A DNA stretch of 64,000 nt from Ceratotherium simum simum (lineage: Eukaryota > Chordata > Mammalia > Perissodactyla > Rhinocerotidae), in the NCBI RefSeq assembly GCF_000283155.1, contig NW_004454178.1:4615836-4679835 (forward strand), written 5' to 3'. Below the pieces are notes generated by a model, which worked only from the letters and a program-made list of their open reading frames with translations, searched no databases and was not told where the DNA came from. Both the position numbers and the translations under genes were made by a program. Below, one piece after another: positions 11,792-23,591 of the stretch (positions within the stretch are counted from its first letter, which is position 1; each line of letters begins with the position of its first letter).

Positions 11792-12438
11792 TACAGTAGT
11801 CTCCTCTTATCCACAGTTTCACTTTCCATGGTTTCAGTTACCCACAGTCAATAGTGGTCTGAAAATATTAAATGGAAAATTCCAGAAATAAACCATTCAT
11901 AAATTTTAAATTGCTCACCATTCTGACTAGTGTGATGAAATCTCGCACTGACCCTCCTGGGATGTGAATCATCCCTTTGTCTGGCGGATCCACACTGTAT
12001 ACACCACCCGCCTGTTAGTCACTTAGTAGCTGTCTTGGTTGTCAGATCGACAGTTGCAGTATCGTAGTGCTTTTTTTGTCACCCTTATTTTACTTAATAA
12101 TGGCCCCAAAGCACTAGAATAGTGATGCTGGCAATTCAGATATGCCAAAGAGATGCCATAAAGTGCTTCCTTTAAGTGAAAAGATGAACGTTCTCAACTT
12201 AATAAGGAAAGAAGAAAAAATTGTATACTGAGGTTGCTAAGATCTATGGTAAGTATGAATCTTCTAACTGTGAAATTGTGAAAAAGGAAAAAGAAATTTG
12301 TGCTAGTTTTGCTGTCCACATCACAAATATGTATGTGTAGGAAAAACCAGTATATATCGGTTTCGGTACTATCCAAGGTTTCAGGTAGCCGTTGGGGGTC
12401 TTGAAATGTATCCCTGTGTGTAATGGGGGACTACTGTA
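11792..12438 (+). mobile_element. Tigger1-type (pogo/Tc1-mariner) DNA transposon, internally deleted
   Basis: The element spans 11794-12436 and is flanked on both sides by the TA target dinucleotide. The left end CAGTAGTCTCCTCTTATCC and the right end (reverse complement CAGTAGTCCCCCATTA) form terminal inverted repeats. Inner sequence matches Tigger1: 'tcagttacccacagtcaat', 'gaaaattccagaaataaacc', 'tcacttagtagctgtct'. From 12100 it carries the start of the transposase gene. The centre is missing, and the sequence jumps near 12330-12360 to the 3' end ('ggtttcggtactatccaagg', 'gggggtcttgaaatgta'). Confidence 0.92.
12100..12330 (+). pseudogene. Tigger1 transposase N-terminal remnant (CENP-B-like DNA-binding domain)
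   Basis: Begins ATG GCC CCA AAG and shows the expected opening MAPK. It is stopped at codon 6 (TAG at 12115-12117). Beyond the stop, family residues are still readable: a GNSDMPKR-like stretch, then KVLPLSEK, then an LIRKE-like helix and a YGK-like turn of the CENP-B/pogo helix-turn-helix. In the living family this domain binds the terminal repeats. Here it is broken by stops, the catalytic DDE core is deleted, and it is inactive. Confidence 0.8.
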
Positions 12439-13309
12439 TATCCTTAAAAACTGACTTGATTTAGTCTTAATTATGTCTTTTTGCGTTAATTTGGTGGTTT
12501 ATAAAACTTGGAATAATATAAATTTAAATTTACTGGAGGACTTAAGATTTGAAACGGTTAAGAAAGTTAAAATAATTCTGATTAATTTCATGTGGAAGGG
12601 GCTAAAAATATATAAATTGGTACTGAAACAGATGAGGATTTACAAATAAAATTGATTACTATCTTTTTTGAACGAAAGATCTAAGGAAAGTTATTTAACC
12701 AATATTAGGTGTGATATCTGTTATATGCAAGTTGAGTACTACTAAATACATTAGAAAATTAAAAAAATATATTAGAAATTTCCACACTCTTTCCAGGATA
12801 AAGAAGAAGATGATGATGATGATAAATGATAATAACGTTGATGCTTCCTATATGCTCTTGGAAATTTGAAGTAGAAATAAATCTAGAGCTATTATTTACT
12901 GAATTTTCATCTCATGCTAGGTCACTTTAGTATACTATTTTCTTTTAGGCAAATATAGTATAGCTGTAACATGGGATTCAAGGGAAACATGATGAAGTGA
13001 TCCTGGAAATAGGAAGGATGTAGATTTTGGACAGTCATGTAAGTCGTTGTCCTTTATTCCATGGGCAATAGGAAAGCACTGAGGGTTATAACCAGTCAAA
13101 TTATATTATAGGATAAAAATATGATTGCATATGATTTTCTGTCATATACCAAAATAAAATTTAGATTTATTTTATTATTAGATTGGAAAACATCTTAAAG
13201 TTTTAGCATAACCTCATGTTAGTGATGCAGTAAAGAAATAGACATGCTGTTTTTAGGAGTACAAGTTGATACAATCATTTGTGGATGGAGATGTTGTATT
13301 CTGAAATGA
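12439..13309. other. Unassigned DNA with short (GAT)n tract
   Basis: AT-rich sequence. A (GAA)n/(GAT)n run lies at 12801-12824. No gene or other named repeat was identified. Confidence 0.45.
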
Positions 13310-14040
13310 AATTTAAAAATCACCTACCCTTTAACTCAGGAACACAACTGCTGGAATTTATACTTTAGATTCTCCTCACATAAATTCAATGATAAATAGA
13401 CATTTGAGGATAACCATATATATCCTAGAAGATCATGTCACTACTTGAGAAAGAATGATCTATCATATGTACAAATAATGAGAAGGAATCATAACACCTA
13501 GTGTTGTGGATAGTTAGGAAAATTGGCATGCTTATGCACTGCTGGATTAAATCCTGGTTATATTCCTGCAGGGTAATTTGACCTTTAAGAAAGACTTAAG
13601 ACAGACTCAGAAATTTAACTTTTAGTTACCTAATCTAAGGAATGTATTGGATTGATATTCAAAGATTTGAGTACAAATGTGCCGTGATAATGTCATTTAT
13701 AATAGAAACTAGAAAGAAAAATAAGACAGATAAATACATCATGCTACATTACACAGTTGAATTTTATGTAGTCAATAATAAACATTTATATAAATGAAAG
13801 GACACTCATACTACATTGCAAAAAGGGAAAAAAGTTATAGAACCATGTCAATACAAATCCCATATAAAACATATATACAATTATATATAAATATAAATAC
13901 TGTGAAAACCTATACCAAGGTCTTGTTAGTAGTAAACCCATGACGCCAGAATTTTAGGTGGTGTTTTGTTTTTGTGGTGGTGTTTATCTCTAATTCTTAA
14001 CTTTTCTACAATGACAATTTGTTATTTATTTAATTAGAAA
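13310..14040 (+). mobile_element. Old L1M 3' region (sense)
   Basis: 'gcatgcttatgcactgctgg', 'cctgcagggtaatttgacc', then 'gtcatttataatagaaact' and 'gttgaattttatgtagtcaa' keep the order of the sense ORF2 end and 3' UTR of old L1M elements (ttatacactgctgg, ggcaatttgg, tgtaatagcaaaa, ggaatattatgcagc). A partly repeated order at 13310-13460 suggests two pieces. No frame survives. Confidence 0.55.
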
Positions 14041-15897
14041 CACTAAAAAATTGTTTTATGTGAATTCTAGATCTCAAAGCCAACATTCATAAAGCCTTTG
14101 TCCTTTCAGAAGGCTCATCAATTCTCCACCTAGAGGATTTATCCAGTATGTTAAATTCCACAAGAAGGCCTTAGGCTAGACTGGATCATTGGGGCTCTTG
14201 GTATCATTATTTGCATAAGGCTGACTTAATTGTTCAAAAATTGCTTCATACATTGCCTAGAATATATTGGATTATCCATAAATGCTGAAAAAATTGGAGA
14301 AACTTCTAAACAAATCTCTCAGCTATTGTTACTGGTTTTGTTTGCTCGCTTTGTAGATGTGACAGATTGACAGTACACTGTGTGGCTTCTTCGTGGCGGG
14401 ATGTTGCATTTGAATCTAGCATGCGGCATGACTCTATCCAGGAGGATGTAACTGTCAAATCTTACTTTGCATTAATATTTTTAAAAAACTTGTATGAGAC
14501 ATTAAAATCTATCAAAAAGTTTTTGAAAAAATTTGAAGTATCACAAGTTCACATATGCAGCCACATAGGGCATCAAATTCTTTTGCTGCTTAATTGATTT
14601 TCATTTTGGTCTGGGTTTTCATGTATGTAACCAGTCTCTGTCAGCTTCAAAAGTTTGCATATAAAAGTTGCCTCTGTTTTACAAGTTATATCAAATTCTT
14701 GATCACCATGCAAGGTATCAATACTATTGGTTTTGCAGATGAACCCACTGTTATTAATACTAAGATCATAGCTCTCAAATCATTCCTCAATTTCCTTGGG
14801 TAGAGTCTTTCCTTTTATATTAATTCTAAGTAATATAATTCCTTCTCTCTCCTATTTTAGTATCATGTTTGCTTTATAAAGATAGATGAAAAACAGAAGT
14901 CTGAATATTTTTCCTGTTTGCTCTATCACTGAAAGAAAAATATTGGTGTACTTAAAGATAAGCAATTGAATGCTAATACTTTGGAAGGGCCATTTTAATC
15001 ACTCTGATTATAGTGGAGCACTTGAAAATGCATGTAATGGAATCTAAAAATAGATTAAAAATTCCTTCAAAAGCACTCGCCCATTTGATTACTTTGTAGT
15101 TGGAAATACAACCATCCTTTCTGTAGGCTATGGTATTTCATTTTGGGTTTAATGCTGAGTAAGATGAATTCAGTTCTTTACATTTAGTGTGTCTCGATGT
15201 TTTATCAAGCATTTTAATAAATTTGACTTCAGTGATTTATATGGTTTCTCACTGAGTTTTCCCATAACCATTTTCACCAATAAGAGTGACTAATCAGTAG
15301 CTATGCTTGTTTAATAAGTAAAACCACAATGCTGAGAATTATCATTGCCTCTATGTTAACGTGTGTCTGAGACAATGTCTGCCATCTCTCCTGATGAATT
15401 GTCCCTCTTGTCACACAAGAGACTATTGGTTGGTATTTTGCTGGAGACACTGCAGAACTTAAATTTGTTTGTCATTCTATCTTTTGTTTCACTAGCAGCT
15501 TAAAAAAAGGCACACACTGAATGCAGTAAACTGCATTCAATATTTGACAGTTCTGCTCATGAGCCTTATTTATTCACATGATGTAATGATTCCTGTTGTT
15601 TCAAACGCACTCTCCCTGATATTCTCATATCTCCACTATACTTTAGCCATAGGCTCTATGGTGCTTGAAATTCCAAATAGATTCATTTTTCAACTAAAAT
15701 TGAACTTATCCTATCTACCTATCCACTTTTAGCTCCAAATATACTAATCTATTTTGCCTCAAAGTTAAAAATAATGTGTGAATCCTTTATGTTCCCAATT
15801 TTTAATAATGACATTTTTATCATCCAACTCATTTTGGATCAAACCTTGATATTATTTTTACTCTTCACTTTTCTAGATCTTTCTTAACCATTCATAT
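14041..15897. other. Apparently single-copy DNA; possible conserved non-coding elements
   Basis: No repeat consensus was recognised over about 1.85 kb, which is unusual in this window. Two patches look less randomly AT-rich: 14080-14620, with an octamer ATTTGCAT-type motif near 14210, and 15100-15480. A perfect hairpin (9-bp arms tgaatgcag/ctgcattca, loop taaa) lies at 15518-15539. Short frames at 14367-14803 and 15544-15732 have no recognisable protein features. Conservation cannot be tested from one sequence. Confidence 0.35.
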
Positions 15898-16174
15898 TAA
15901 AATCTGACTTCCAAAAATGACGTTTAGACTTGCTCCTCTCATCTGTTCTGTCCTTTCCATCCACCTGTCACTGCCCGTCAATATCATTTAACTTGATTAT
16001 TGCTATTGCAGTTACCTCCCAATCCTGTGACACCACCCATTGCCTTGGCATTTCCCAGAACAGTACACTTTTCTAATGGCCAAAATGACCCTTACAAATC
16101 ATGGATTTCATTGTTTTAATTTAATTCTTAAACACCATTAATGACTCATCACTGCCTCTAAAATAAGATGCATA
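15898..16174 (+). mobile_element. L2-like LINE fragment (sense)
   Basis: Pyrimidine-rich text with 'atgactcatcactgcctcta' and 'aaataagatgcat', resembling L2 'aatggctccccattgcctt' and 'aggataaagtcc'. Probably continues after the ERE insertion (16363-16560). Highly diverged. Confidence 0.4.
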
Positions 16175-16362
16175 TTTTTTGCTGAGGAAGATTGGCCCTA
16201 AGCTAACATCTGTGCCCATCTTCCTCTATTTTGTATGTGGGACACTGCTACAGCATGGCTTGATGAGTGGTGTGTAGGTCCCTGCCTAGGATCCAAACCT
16301 GCAAACCCCAGGCCACTGAAGCAGAGCAGGTGAAATTAACCACTACGCCACCGGGCTGGCCT
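16175..16362 (-). mobile_element. ERE SINE (antisense), short form
   Basis: Poly-T then 'gctgaggaagattggccct', 'aagctaacatctgtgccca', 'gtatgtgggacactgctaca', 'cagcatggcttgatgagtgg', 'ccactacgccaccgggctgg'. This is the reverse complement of the tRNA-derived perissodactyl ERE, with the tail on the left and the head on the right. No clear target duplication, so it may be one of the older copies. It splits the L2-like fragment. Confidence 0.9.
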
Positions 16363-16602
16363 CTTCCCTACATTAGTTTTTTGAACTCTGTAATTCACGT
16401 GTATATTTTTTTCAACTCCCCACCCTCAAATCTCAGCTCTTAACATTTTTATCTTGGGTTCAGTCTCGGTGGATCATTTACCATTCTCAGAACTTTTCCT
16501 TTCTAAAGCACTATTCCCACCATCTTAAATGTTCTCCATAACTCAGACCATTATAATCAAAGTAAATTTTTTTGGTTTAATTTTAATGCTATCTTCTCCT
16601 TG
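16363..16602 (+). mobile_element. Probable L2 continuation after ERE
   Basis: 'cctcaaatctcagctcttaa' and 'ttaaatgttctccataactc' loosely follow L2 order after the ERE insertion. Weak. Confidence 0.3.
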
Positions 16603-16842
16603 AAGGTTTTATGGGGGGCCAGCCCCATGGCTTAGCGTGCACGCTCCGCTGCTGGCGGCCCCGGGTTCGGGTCCTGGGCGCACACCAACGTTTCTCCGGC
16701 CATGCTGAGGCCGTGTCCCACATACAGCAACTAGAAGGATGTGCAACTATGATGTACAACTATCTACTGGGGCTTTGGGGGGAAAAAATAAATAAATTAA
16801 AAAAAAAACTTAAAAAAAAAAGAATTTACAAAGGTTTTATGG
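16603..16842 (+). mobile_element. Full-length ERE SINE (sense) with 12-bp TSD
   Basis: The body starts at GGGGCCAGCCCCATGGCTTAG near 16613 and ends in A-rich runs near 16822. Perfect duplications AAGGTTTTATGG lie at 16603-16614 and 16831-16842. The internal RNA polymerase III promoter is readable: A-box-like tggcttagcgtgc near 16628 and B box GGTTCGGGTCC at 16664-16674. The middle carries 'ccggccatgctgaggcc', 'cagcaactagaaggatgtgc' and 'ctggggctttgggg', as in horse ERE. The 79-aa frame at 16611-16850 is SINE sequence. Confidence 0.95.
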
Positions 16843-18838
16843 GTTATTAAATTTTTGTCAATGTCTACCTCTTTTGTACTTGCATTTTTATTAATGTATT
16901 AAAAATATTAATGTTAGTTCTGTAATATATATTGTAATATTTGTATAATTCTGTTTTATATTACGGGCAAAAAAACATCTGATTGTATGCAATGTATACA
17001 TAACTAGGAGTGTGTGTATATGTGCTCATAACATGCATAAGCATGTATGTGTGTGTGTGTGTGTGTGTGGGTATACACAGAAGTAGAAGAATGAAGGTAG
17101 TGCAAGTTAGAGAAGGTAACCTTTGCCTGTTTCACAATTTCGTCATGGTCCAACTCTGACTCCACATTAGTTGAAGATGCACATCAAGATGCCCTAAATA
17201 ACTTTCTTCTGCCTGTTCTGACCTTTATTGTCTCACGTTAACTCATTATCCAGCAGCTGTCTGAATATTGTGCTTTAATCTGTTCTCTACTCAGCTAATT
17301 TAGAAATACTATTTTAGATGAAAATAGCATGTAAGTAGCCACTGAGAAATCCCTGGTGGTTTAATTATCACTGATTGTTTATAGAAGCAACTTGAAATGG
17401 TCTACATGTAGTTAATTTAGCAATAAGTTTTTAGTGGTGTGGCCATGGCAATAAGTGTTAAAAAATTAAACAAGCCTTCATGGGTTTAGGGTGGTTTTGA
17501 TTGTCAAGTTTCTTGTAGAGCAAAACTAATACAGGGGTCCTTATAGTCAAGACTTCTTTACAAATCCAAACCTTTATTGAGTGTGTGTTTGTTTGTCTGG
17601 GTGTTTCTAAGCTTATGGTGGAAAAATAAAAGTCTTTTTGGAGAAAACTAGAGTTTGAAGACAACTTAAATCCTTTTTATATGCCACTCATTTTTGAATC
17701 ATGAGATATGTTCGGTAAAGTGGCAAGCAAATACAATCATGGATCTTTAATACATCTCTTGTTTGTTTATACAAAGAAACCAGATTTGAGGAATAAAATG
17801 GTACATTGAGTTCAGCTACTGAGTAGGTAATCATAATTTTTAGGGCATACTATTTGACAACAGCTTAAAGGATACACAAAATAAGAGCATTAAACCGTGT
17901 AAAGGGATTAGACAAGTGTTCTCCCTGTAATGGGGTGAATTGCATAAATCTGGAACTTGAATAGGAGAAGAAATGTTTGCATCCTAATCTTAAACATGAA
18001 AAACATGTTCATTCTTAAATATACATTCAATATTTTAAATAACAAACATGTTTTCATAATATCCATATGGATTTTCTAAAATCTATTATTTTAAAATATA
18101 AGCCAAGCATGGTAAGACAAGTCCTTATAGGGATTAGGCGTGAGTGTAAAAATGTTTTGAGTCACATTTCCCGAAGTTTGTTCTGTGAGAAATAAGTCCT
18201 ACAAGATGTTTAATGAAAAAAAAAGTGTTCATGAATAAATGTTTTAAAAATATTGCACATATTATGTCATCCTATTTTGAAGTCAGGTCACTCATTAACA
18301 TATTAAGGACTCAGAGCATTTTTTGACACATTGGAAGCCAACTTTCCTCGAAATTATTTCAATACAAGATACCTTCCCCAACCAAATACATTTTTTTTTC
18401 TCAAATACCAAACCAGTATTCATCAAGACAAATGCCCTGGAACACTGTTTTAAAATGTCATCAATTAAAAAAAAAAAAAAATCTGTACAAGTAGAGAACA
18501 AAACTGAAGAAAGAAGTTCTATGCAATGACTTGCAGTCTTTAACACATAAAATGAAACTGCAGAGGGGTCCCATGGCTGGTGCTAGGTGGAAGCAAATTT
18601 TACGTCAATGTAACATGCACAGCACTGACTGTGGTATCTTCCATTTGACCTCACTGAACTTTCATTTTCTCGGCAACAATTGTGCCTCCTTTAATGTGTT
18701 GTTGTGAAGATTATACACAGAAATTTATTTTACCAGCCCGAAAGTACTACAAAAATTCCCATGTTTTCCAACCTAATTTGGCCTCACACTGTGTAGCAAC
18801 CTCAAGTTTTCAAGTCAGTTCAGTTTTCCCCAGTCTAA
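16843..18838. other. Unassigned DNA with (TG)n and poly-A runs
   Basis: Mostly AT-rich without a recognised repeat family. A (TG)n run lies at 17047-17069 and an A-run near 18467-18481. Opposed short frames (17458-17664, 18295-18546, 18323-18529) are chance. Confidence 0.45.
17047..17069. repeat. (TG)n microsatellite
   Basis: About eleven TG dinucleotides within unassigned DNA. Confidence 0.9.
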
Positions 18839-19360
18839 ATGACTGTTTTAAACATGTTCTACTCTCCTCCCATCTCTGAGGAAACTCCTCTGGCTCATCA
18901 AATGACACTGCTTCCTACTTCTCATGAAAATGTGAATCTTATAGGAAGTCTTCAGGGTCCTGCTGCCACATCCCTAAAATTTACTTACGTCTTGCCGGTG
19001 TTTCCCTTCCTATTAAAATGGTGGTCTACTTCGTTCAGTCACAGGACATCTGATTCCCACCCTCTCCAGTGTTCTCAGAGCTCTAAGCAAATTTTCCTTC
19101 TCTATCTCATATTTTCATTGAGTTTGTCGCCTTTAGATTCTTTCCATCAATATTTAAAAAATAGGTTTTTGTTTCTATCAAACCAAGACAAACAGCACCA
19201 AAAACATACAAAACAAAACATGCAAACCTTTATTCTATATATATTCTTCAGCTACCATCATCTCTCTTTCCTCCCGTTTGGAGTCAAATTTCTTTGAAAT
19301 TTGATAGCAAGTCTATACTTGCTATCTCTTCTCCTCACCTTCTAGTCACTCTGAATAAAT
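18839..19360 (+). mobile_element. L2 LINE ORF2 fragment (sense)
   Basis: Near the right end 'gtcaaatttctttgaaattt', 'agtctatacttgctatctc' and 'ttctcctcaccttctagtca' parallels L2 'aaactccttgaaagagttgt', 'ctatactcgctgtctccact'. Upstream the text is pyrimidine-rich and in L2 order. It contains a 152-codon open frame (18839-19297), but this shows no RT core and is best read as L2 decay that happens to stay open. Confidence 0.45.
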
Positions 19361-20599
19361 AAATTATCCCTCTGGCTCCTGCATGTGTAATTTACTCCCA
19401 AATTTACTTTCCAATAGCTAGCCTCTAATTATTTGTTTTTGTGTAAGAACTTTAATATCCTTTGAAACATACTTCAAGAGAACTGATTACAAATTTCAAA
19501 GTTTCTGTAATTTACATCAGACTTATAGTTTACTTACACATGTGATCACTATAAGCACTGATAACAATTCGAAAAGGAATTCTCTAAAAGATGTTAAGTA
19601 GATAAAGCAAGATTTTATTTCTAACATCAGATATAAAGAGACAGGGTAATGTTCATGTTGCCTTTTTTAAATGCTAGTTTTTTTCTCCCTATCATCCTAT
19701 TTGAATATCCCAGAAGTCATAAAGTATCACTTCTTAACACCTCCATGTAACTCTTCTATACCTATATAATTTATTGATGGGTCATGCATAAATTAGACGT
19801 TTCTCAATGGATTATAAATATGTGTTACTTCTTAAATGGCTTAGGTTGATTTCTTTTTTAAATAACTCATACCTTTGAATTTGACTAGGTCTTTTGCTCA
19901 CAAACATCATCCATTAAATTTTTAACCCTTGCATCAAATCCAAATTTAAGAAACTCTTCAAGTTTTTACAAAGCATAGTAAAGACTTCTCACTATATCAA
20001 AAAGGTGTGTTTAAAGGGCCAGAGGGTTTTGTATTAAGGTTCAGACTTTGTCCTTAACTGTTCATTTTATTCCTATTCAGAACACTCTTAATATCAGGGA
20101 ATTACTTTGATAATTTTCCTATTGTATTCTAAAGACTCCCTGAATTTGAAATGAAAATTATTTTAATTACAGTGACAAAAAAGTCAATATGATATTTCTT
20201 TCTGGCAGTTTGTTCCATATGAGTTCATTCAAGAAGTGAAATTGTATTGGATGTAACTTGTATGCTCATTATGCAGTTTAGTATGTAAATGGGAGCTCAA
20301 ATCATAATGGTAGCCCAATTTTATAAGCAGTATTTTAAAACAAGTATCTAGGCTCTCTGCAAATAGAAGGAGCTAGTAAAAATAGATTCTTGGTTTTCTG
20401 TATCTTCCCTTTCCTAGTCTTTTTACTATTTTGCTTTGCCTTTTTCCATTCCCTTATGTTGATTGTATCATTTTCTTTTAAACTTTTCTTTCCAAAATAC
20501 TTATCTCCAAAGACAGTTGTTGAGATGGGTGCAAGAAAATTGTTGGACTGGAAGCATAAAGAACAAACTATGTTTTAAAGAATATACCTGATATCTCAC
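19361..20599. other. Unassigned AT-rich DNA
   Basis: No repeat consensus or credible gene. The 62-aa frame at 20390-20578 has an initial hydrophobic stretch but no other support. Confidence 0.45.
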
Positions 20600-20780
20600 A
20601 AGTTAAAGGGATAAATTTTATTTAGTACCTTTTAAAGCACTATCTCATTTAATACTGACAGCATCCCTTTGAAATAGGCAATAAAATTATGCCCTACATC
20701 TTATAAATGAAGAAACAGATTTCAACTTGTAAGCTAAATAAAGATTACAAGTGAGAAGGGACTTAGAATTAGAATATGTC
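20600..20780 (+). mobile_element. MIR SINE (sense)
   Basis: 'agcactatctcatttaatac', 'ctttgaaataggcaataaaa', 'cttataaatgaagaaacag' follow MIR order (ctcatttaatcctcacaac, ctatgaggtaggtac, tttacagatgaggaaac). Confidence 0.65.
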
Positions 20781-21670
20781 TGTCAAAATAAAATTTGTGC
20801 TTTAATTTCTCTGAAATTACTAAATGAAGTGAATCTAAAGCTTTAGATTATCCGAAATTTATTTAAATTTGGCTTTATAATGTTAATTTCCTCTTTATTT
20901 GGCCACTATTAAAATTAATATATAGTTTCTATATATTATAGATGAATAATATATGGCGAAGAATTGCTGTGATAACGTGAGCCGATGAGAATAATAAAAA
21001 CCAGTGCATATTTTTTTAAAAAATGATGAGTGAACCCCATTTAAATATATTGTTGTAGATAATTGAGAGTTAATTCTAAAAGTCTAAGAAGATTCTGTCC
21101 ACTGTGGTAGTTGTGAGATAAATTCTGTAAATATTGCAAGTAATAAGATTTTACATTTAGCAAAGATTAAAGATTCGTATTGGCAAATTCTGGAAAAAAA
21201 TTATTTATATGATATGTTTGTACCCTTAGATTAACGTTAGGTGTAAGCTGTTTACACAGTATGCAGTACATAAAATTCTATTGTAATTAATCAATACATA
21301 AAATTGATGCTAACACTACTACTCATTTCTACACATTTATGTTTTACATCAGAAGAGAACCTTAAATCCTTCCACATTGAAGCTTTTTCTATTTAGCATT
21401 AATATATCCCTTATATAAAAAGGTCTAGTTTCTGTCTTCAGAAAATGCACCACTCCTTTTATCGGAAATTATGGACAATTTTCTGTTTGCTCATTCTTGC
21501 TCACATTCTTCACATATTAAATTCTAGAATGTATATTGTATTTTTTAAGAAAAAAAAGTCAGATAATTATAACTGTTTTGTAGGACATGATATATGTTAA
21601 GAAAACATTTAATATAATATTTGCCTCCCTCAAAATACGATTAAAATTTTTATTAGAATTTTTTCTTTGG
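20781..21670. other. Unassigned AT-rich DNA
   Basis: No repeat or gene recognised. Confidence 0.45.
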
Positions 21671-23370
21671 ATTCTGTTTTTTAACCACTCTATTGAGATT
21701 TTGTGGTAATTTCCTTTCTATAAAATTTGCCCCTTTTAATTCTACAGTTTAATGATTTTTAGTAAATTCATAGAGTTTTGCAACCATCAACACAATCTAA
21801 TTTTGGAATATTGCCATCACCCCTAAAAGAAAACCCATAGTCATTGACAGTCAATTCCTCTTCTCACCCCTACTTTTAGGCAACAACTGATCTAGTTTTT
21901 GTCTTTATATATTTGCCTTTTCTGGACATTTTATATAAAGTAGAGTCATGCACATACTTATGTGTCTGGCTTCTTTCATGGACCATAATGTTTTCAATGT
22001 TCATTCATGTCGTAACATATATAAGTACTTCATTCATTTTTATGGCTGAGTAATATTCCATTCTATATATACATATATATGTATATATATATACCACATT
22101 TTGCTTATTCATTCACTAGTTGATGGATAATTGGACTTTTTCAACTTTTTGGCTACTGTGAATAATGCTTCTATGAACATTCATGTATAGGCCTTTATGT
22201 CGACACCTGTTTTCACTTCTCCTGGGTAGATACCTAGGAGTAGAGTTGCTGGGTTACATGGAAATTCTATGTTTAGCATTTTGGGAACCTGGCAAACTGT
22301 TTCCAAAGTGCCTACACCATTCTGCATTCCTACCAGTAATGTTTGAGTGTTCCAACTTCTCCCATCCTCACTATCACTCATTATTTTGATTATATTCTGT
22401 TCGGTGTGACATGGTCTATCATTGTGGCTTTTACGTACATTTTCCTAATGACTAATACTCTTGAGAACCTTTTTTTTTTTTTTTTTTTGGTGAGGAGATC
22501 AGCCCTGTGCTAACATCTGCCAATCCTCCTCTTTTTTCGCTGAGGAAGACTGGCCCTGGGCTAATATCCGTGCCCATCTCCCTCCACTTTCTATGGGACG
22601 CTGCCACAGCATGGCTTGCCAAGCGGTGTGTTGGTGCGTGCCCAGGATCCGAACCAGCGAACCCCGGGACGCTGCAGCGGAGCGCGCACACTTAACTGCT
22701 TGTGCCACCAGGCTGGCCCCTTGAGAACCTTTTAATGTACTTATTGGCTATTTTTATATCTTCTTTGGAAAAATGTCAATTCAATTCCTTTGCCCATTTT
22801 TTGAGTTATTTACTCTTTTATTATTGAGTTGTAAGTGTTCTTTATATATTTTGGATACCAATCTCTTATCGGATATATGACTTGCAAATACTTTCTCTCA
22901 TTATATGGTGTCTTTTGAAGCACAAAAGTTTTTAATTTTGATGAAGTCTAATTTATCAATTTTTTAAATCATTTGTACATTTGGTATAATCTAAGAAATT
23001 ACTAACTAACCTAAGATCCTGAAGATTTACTCCTATTTTCTCTAAGAGTTTTATAGTTTTAACTCTTAACGACTAGGTCTGTGATCCATCATTAGTTAAT
23101 TTTTATGGGTGATGGTGGAATCCAAATTCATATTTTTGTATGTAAATGTCTATTTGCACCATTTGTTGAAAAGACGATTCTTTTCCCATTTAATTTTCCT
23201 GGCACCTTTGTCAAAAATCGAATGACCATAAATGTAAGCGTTTATTACTCGATTCTCAGTTATACTACCTTCAGACAGAATATACAGCCTACAGTAGTTT
23301 CTTCACATACATGCATTGGTACACACTTGTCTAAATACTTTAGTGAGGATGCTCTATATAGCCTATATTT
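21671..23370 (-). mobile_element. L1M LINE 3' half (antisense), split by an ERE
   Basis: The reverse complement of an L1 reads continuously: 3' UTR at 21680-22010 (actctattgagattttgtgg, 'caaccatcaacacaatctaa'), then the ORF2 C-terminal region ('tttttatggctgagtaatat', 'tgatggataattgg', 'tacctaggagtagagttgct', 'cattcctaccagtaatg'). It resumes after the ERE (22734 onward: 'ttggatatcaatctctt'-like text, 'tcctttgcccattttttgag') to about 23370. A TA-rich stretch at 22063-22093 is a microsatellite inside it. All frames are broken. Confidence 0.85.
22461..22733 (-). mobile_element. ERE SINE (antisense) inserted in L1, 13-bp TSD
   Basis: Poly-T is followed by two tail modules (gaggagatcagccctgtgct... 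and gctgaggaagactggccctg...), then 'cagcatggcttgccaagcgg', 'aggatccgaaccagcgaacc' and the head 'gtgccaccaggctggcccc'. Target duplications TTGAGAACCTTTT lie at 22461-22473 and 22721-22733. The host L1 text joins cleanly when the ERE is removed. Frames at 22452-22708 on either strand are SINE sequence. Confidence 0.95.
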
Positions 23371-23382
23371 CTTCTACTATAT

Positions 23383-23591
23383 CAGATGTTAGGAAATTTT
23401 TCCTTAAAGGGCCAGATAGAAAATATTTTAGACTTGCAGGCCATATAGTCTCTGTTGCAACTACTCAACTCTGACTCTGCAGCACAAACCCATTTATTGA
23501 CAATATATAAACAAAGGAGCACAGCTGATCCAATACAACTTTAGTTACTAAAACAGGAGGCTGGCCCACAACTCATGGTTTGCTGACCCCT
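23383..23591 (-). mobile_element. hAT-Charlie-type non-autonomous DNA transposon
   Basis: 'ccttaaagggccagatagaa', 'aatattttagacttgcaggc', 'gtctctgttgcaactactca', 'ggtttgctgacccctt' is the well-known short mammalian MER element whose other end reads CAGGGGTCGGCAAACT. It is in the opposite orientation to the copy at 61363. An 8-bp duplication is only partly visible (tactatat against ttactaga). Confidence 0.85.

Noticed and set aside
16613..16690. tRNA gene
   Set aside because: The A- and B-box-like promoter belongs to an ERE SINE with target duplications and an A-rich tail. No cloverleaf with an intact anticodon arm was evident.
18839..19297. 152-codon plus-strand ORF as a gene
   Set aside because: It lies over L2-like text, has no recognisable domain, and its 3' end matches the L2 ORF2 order.
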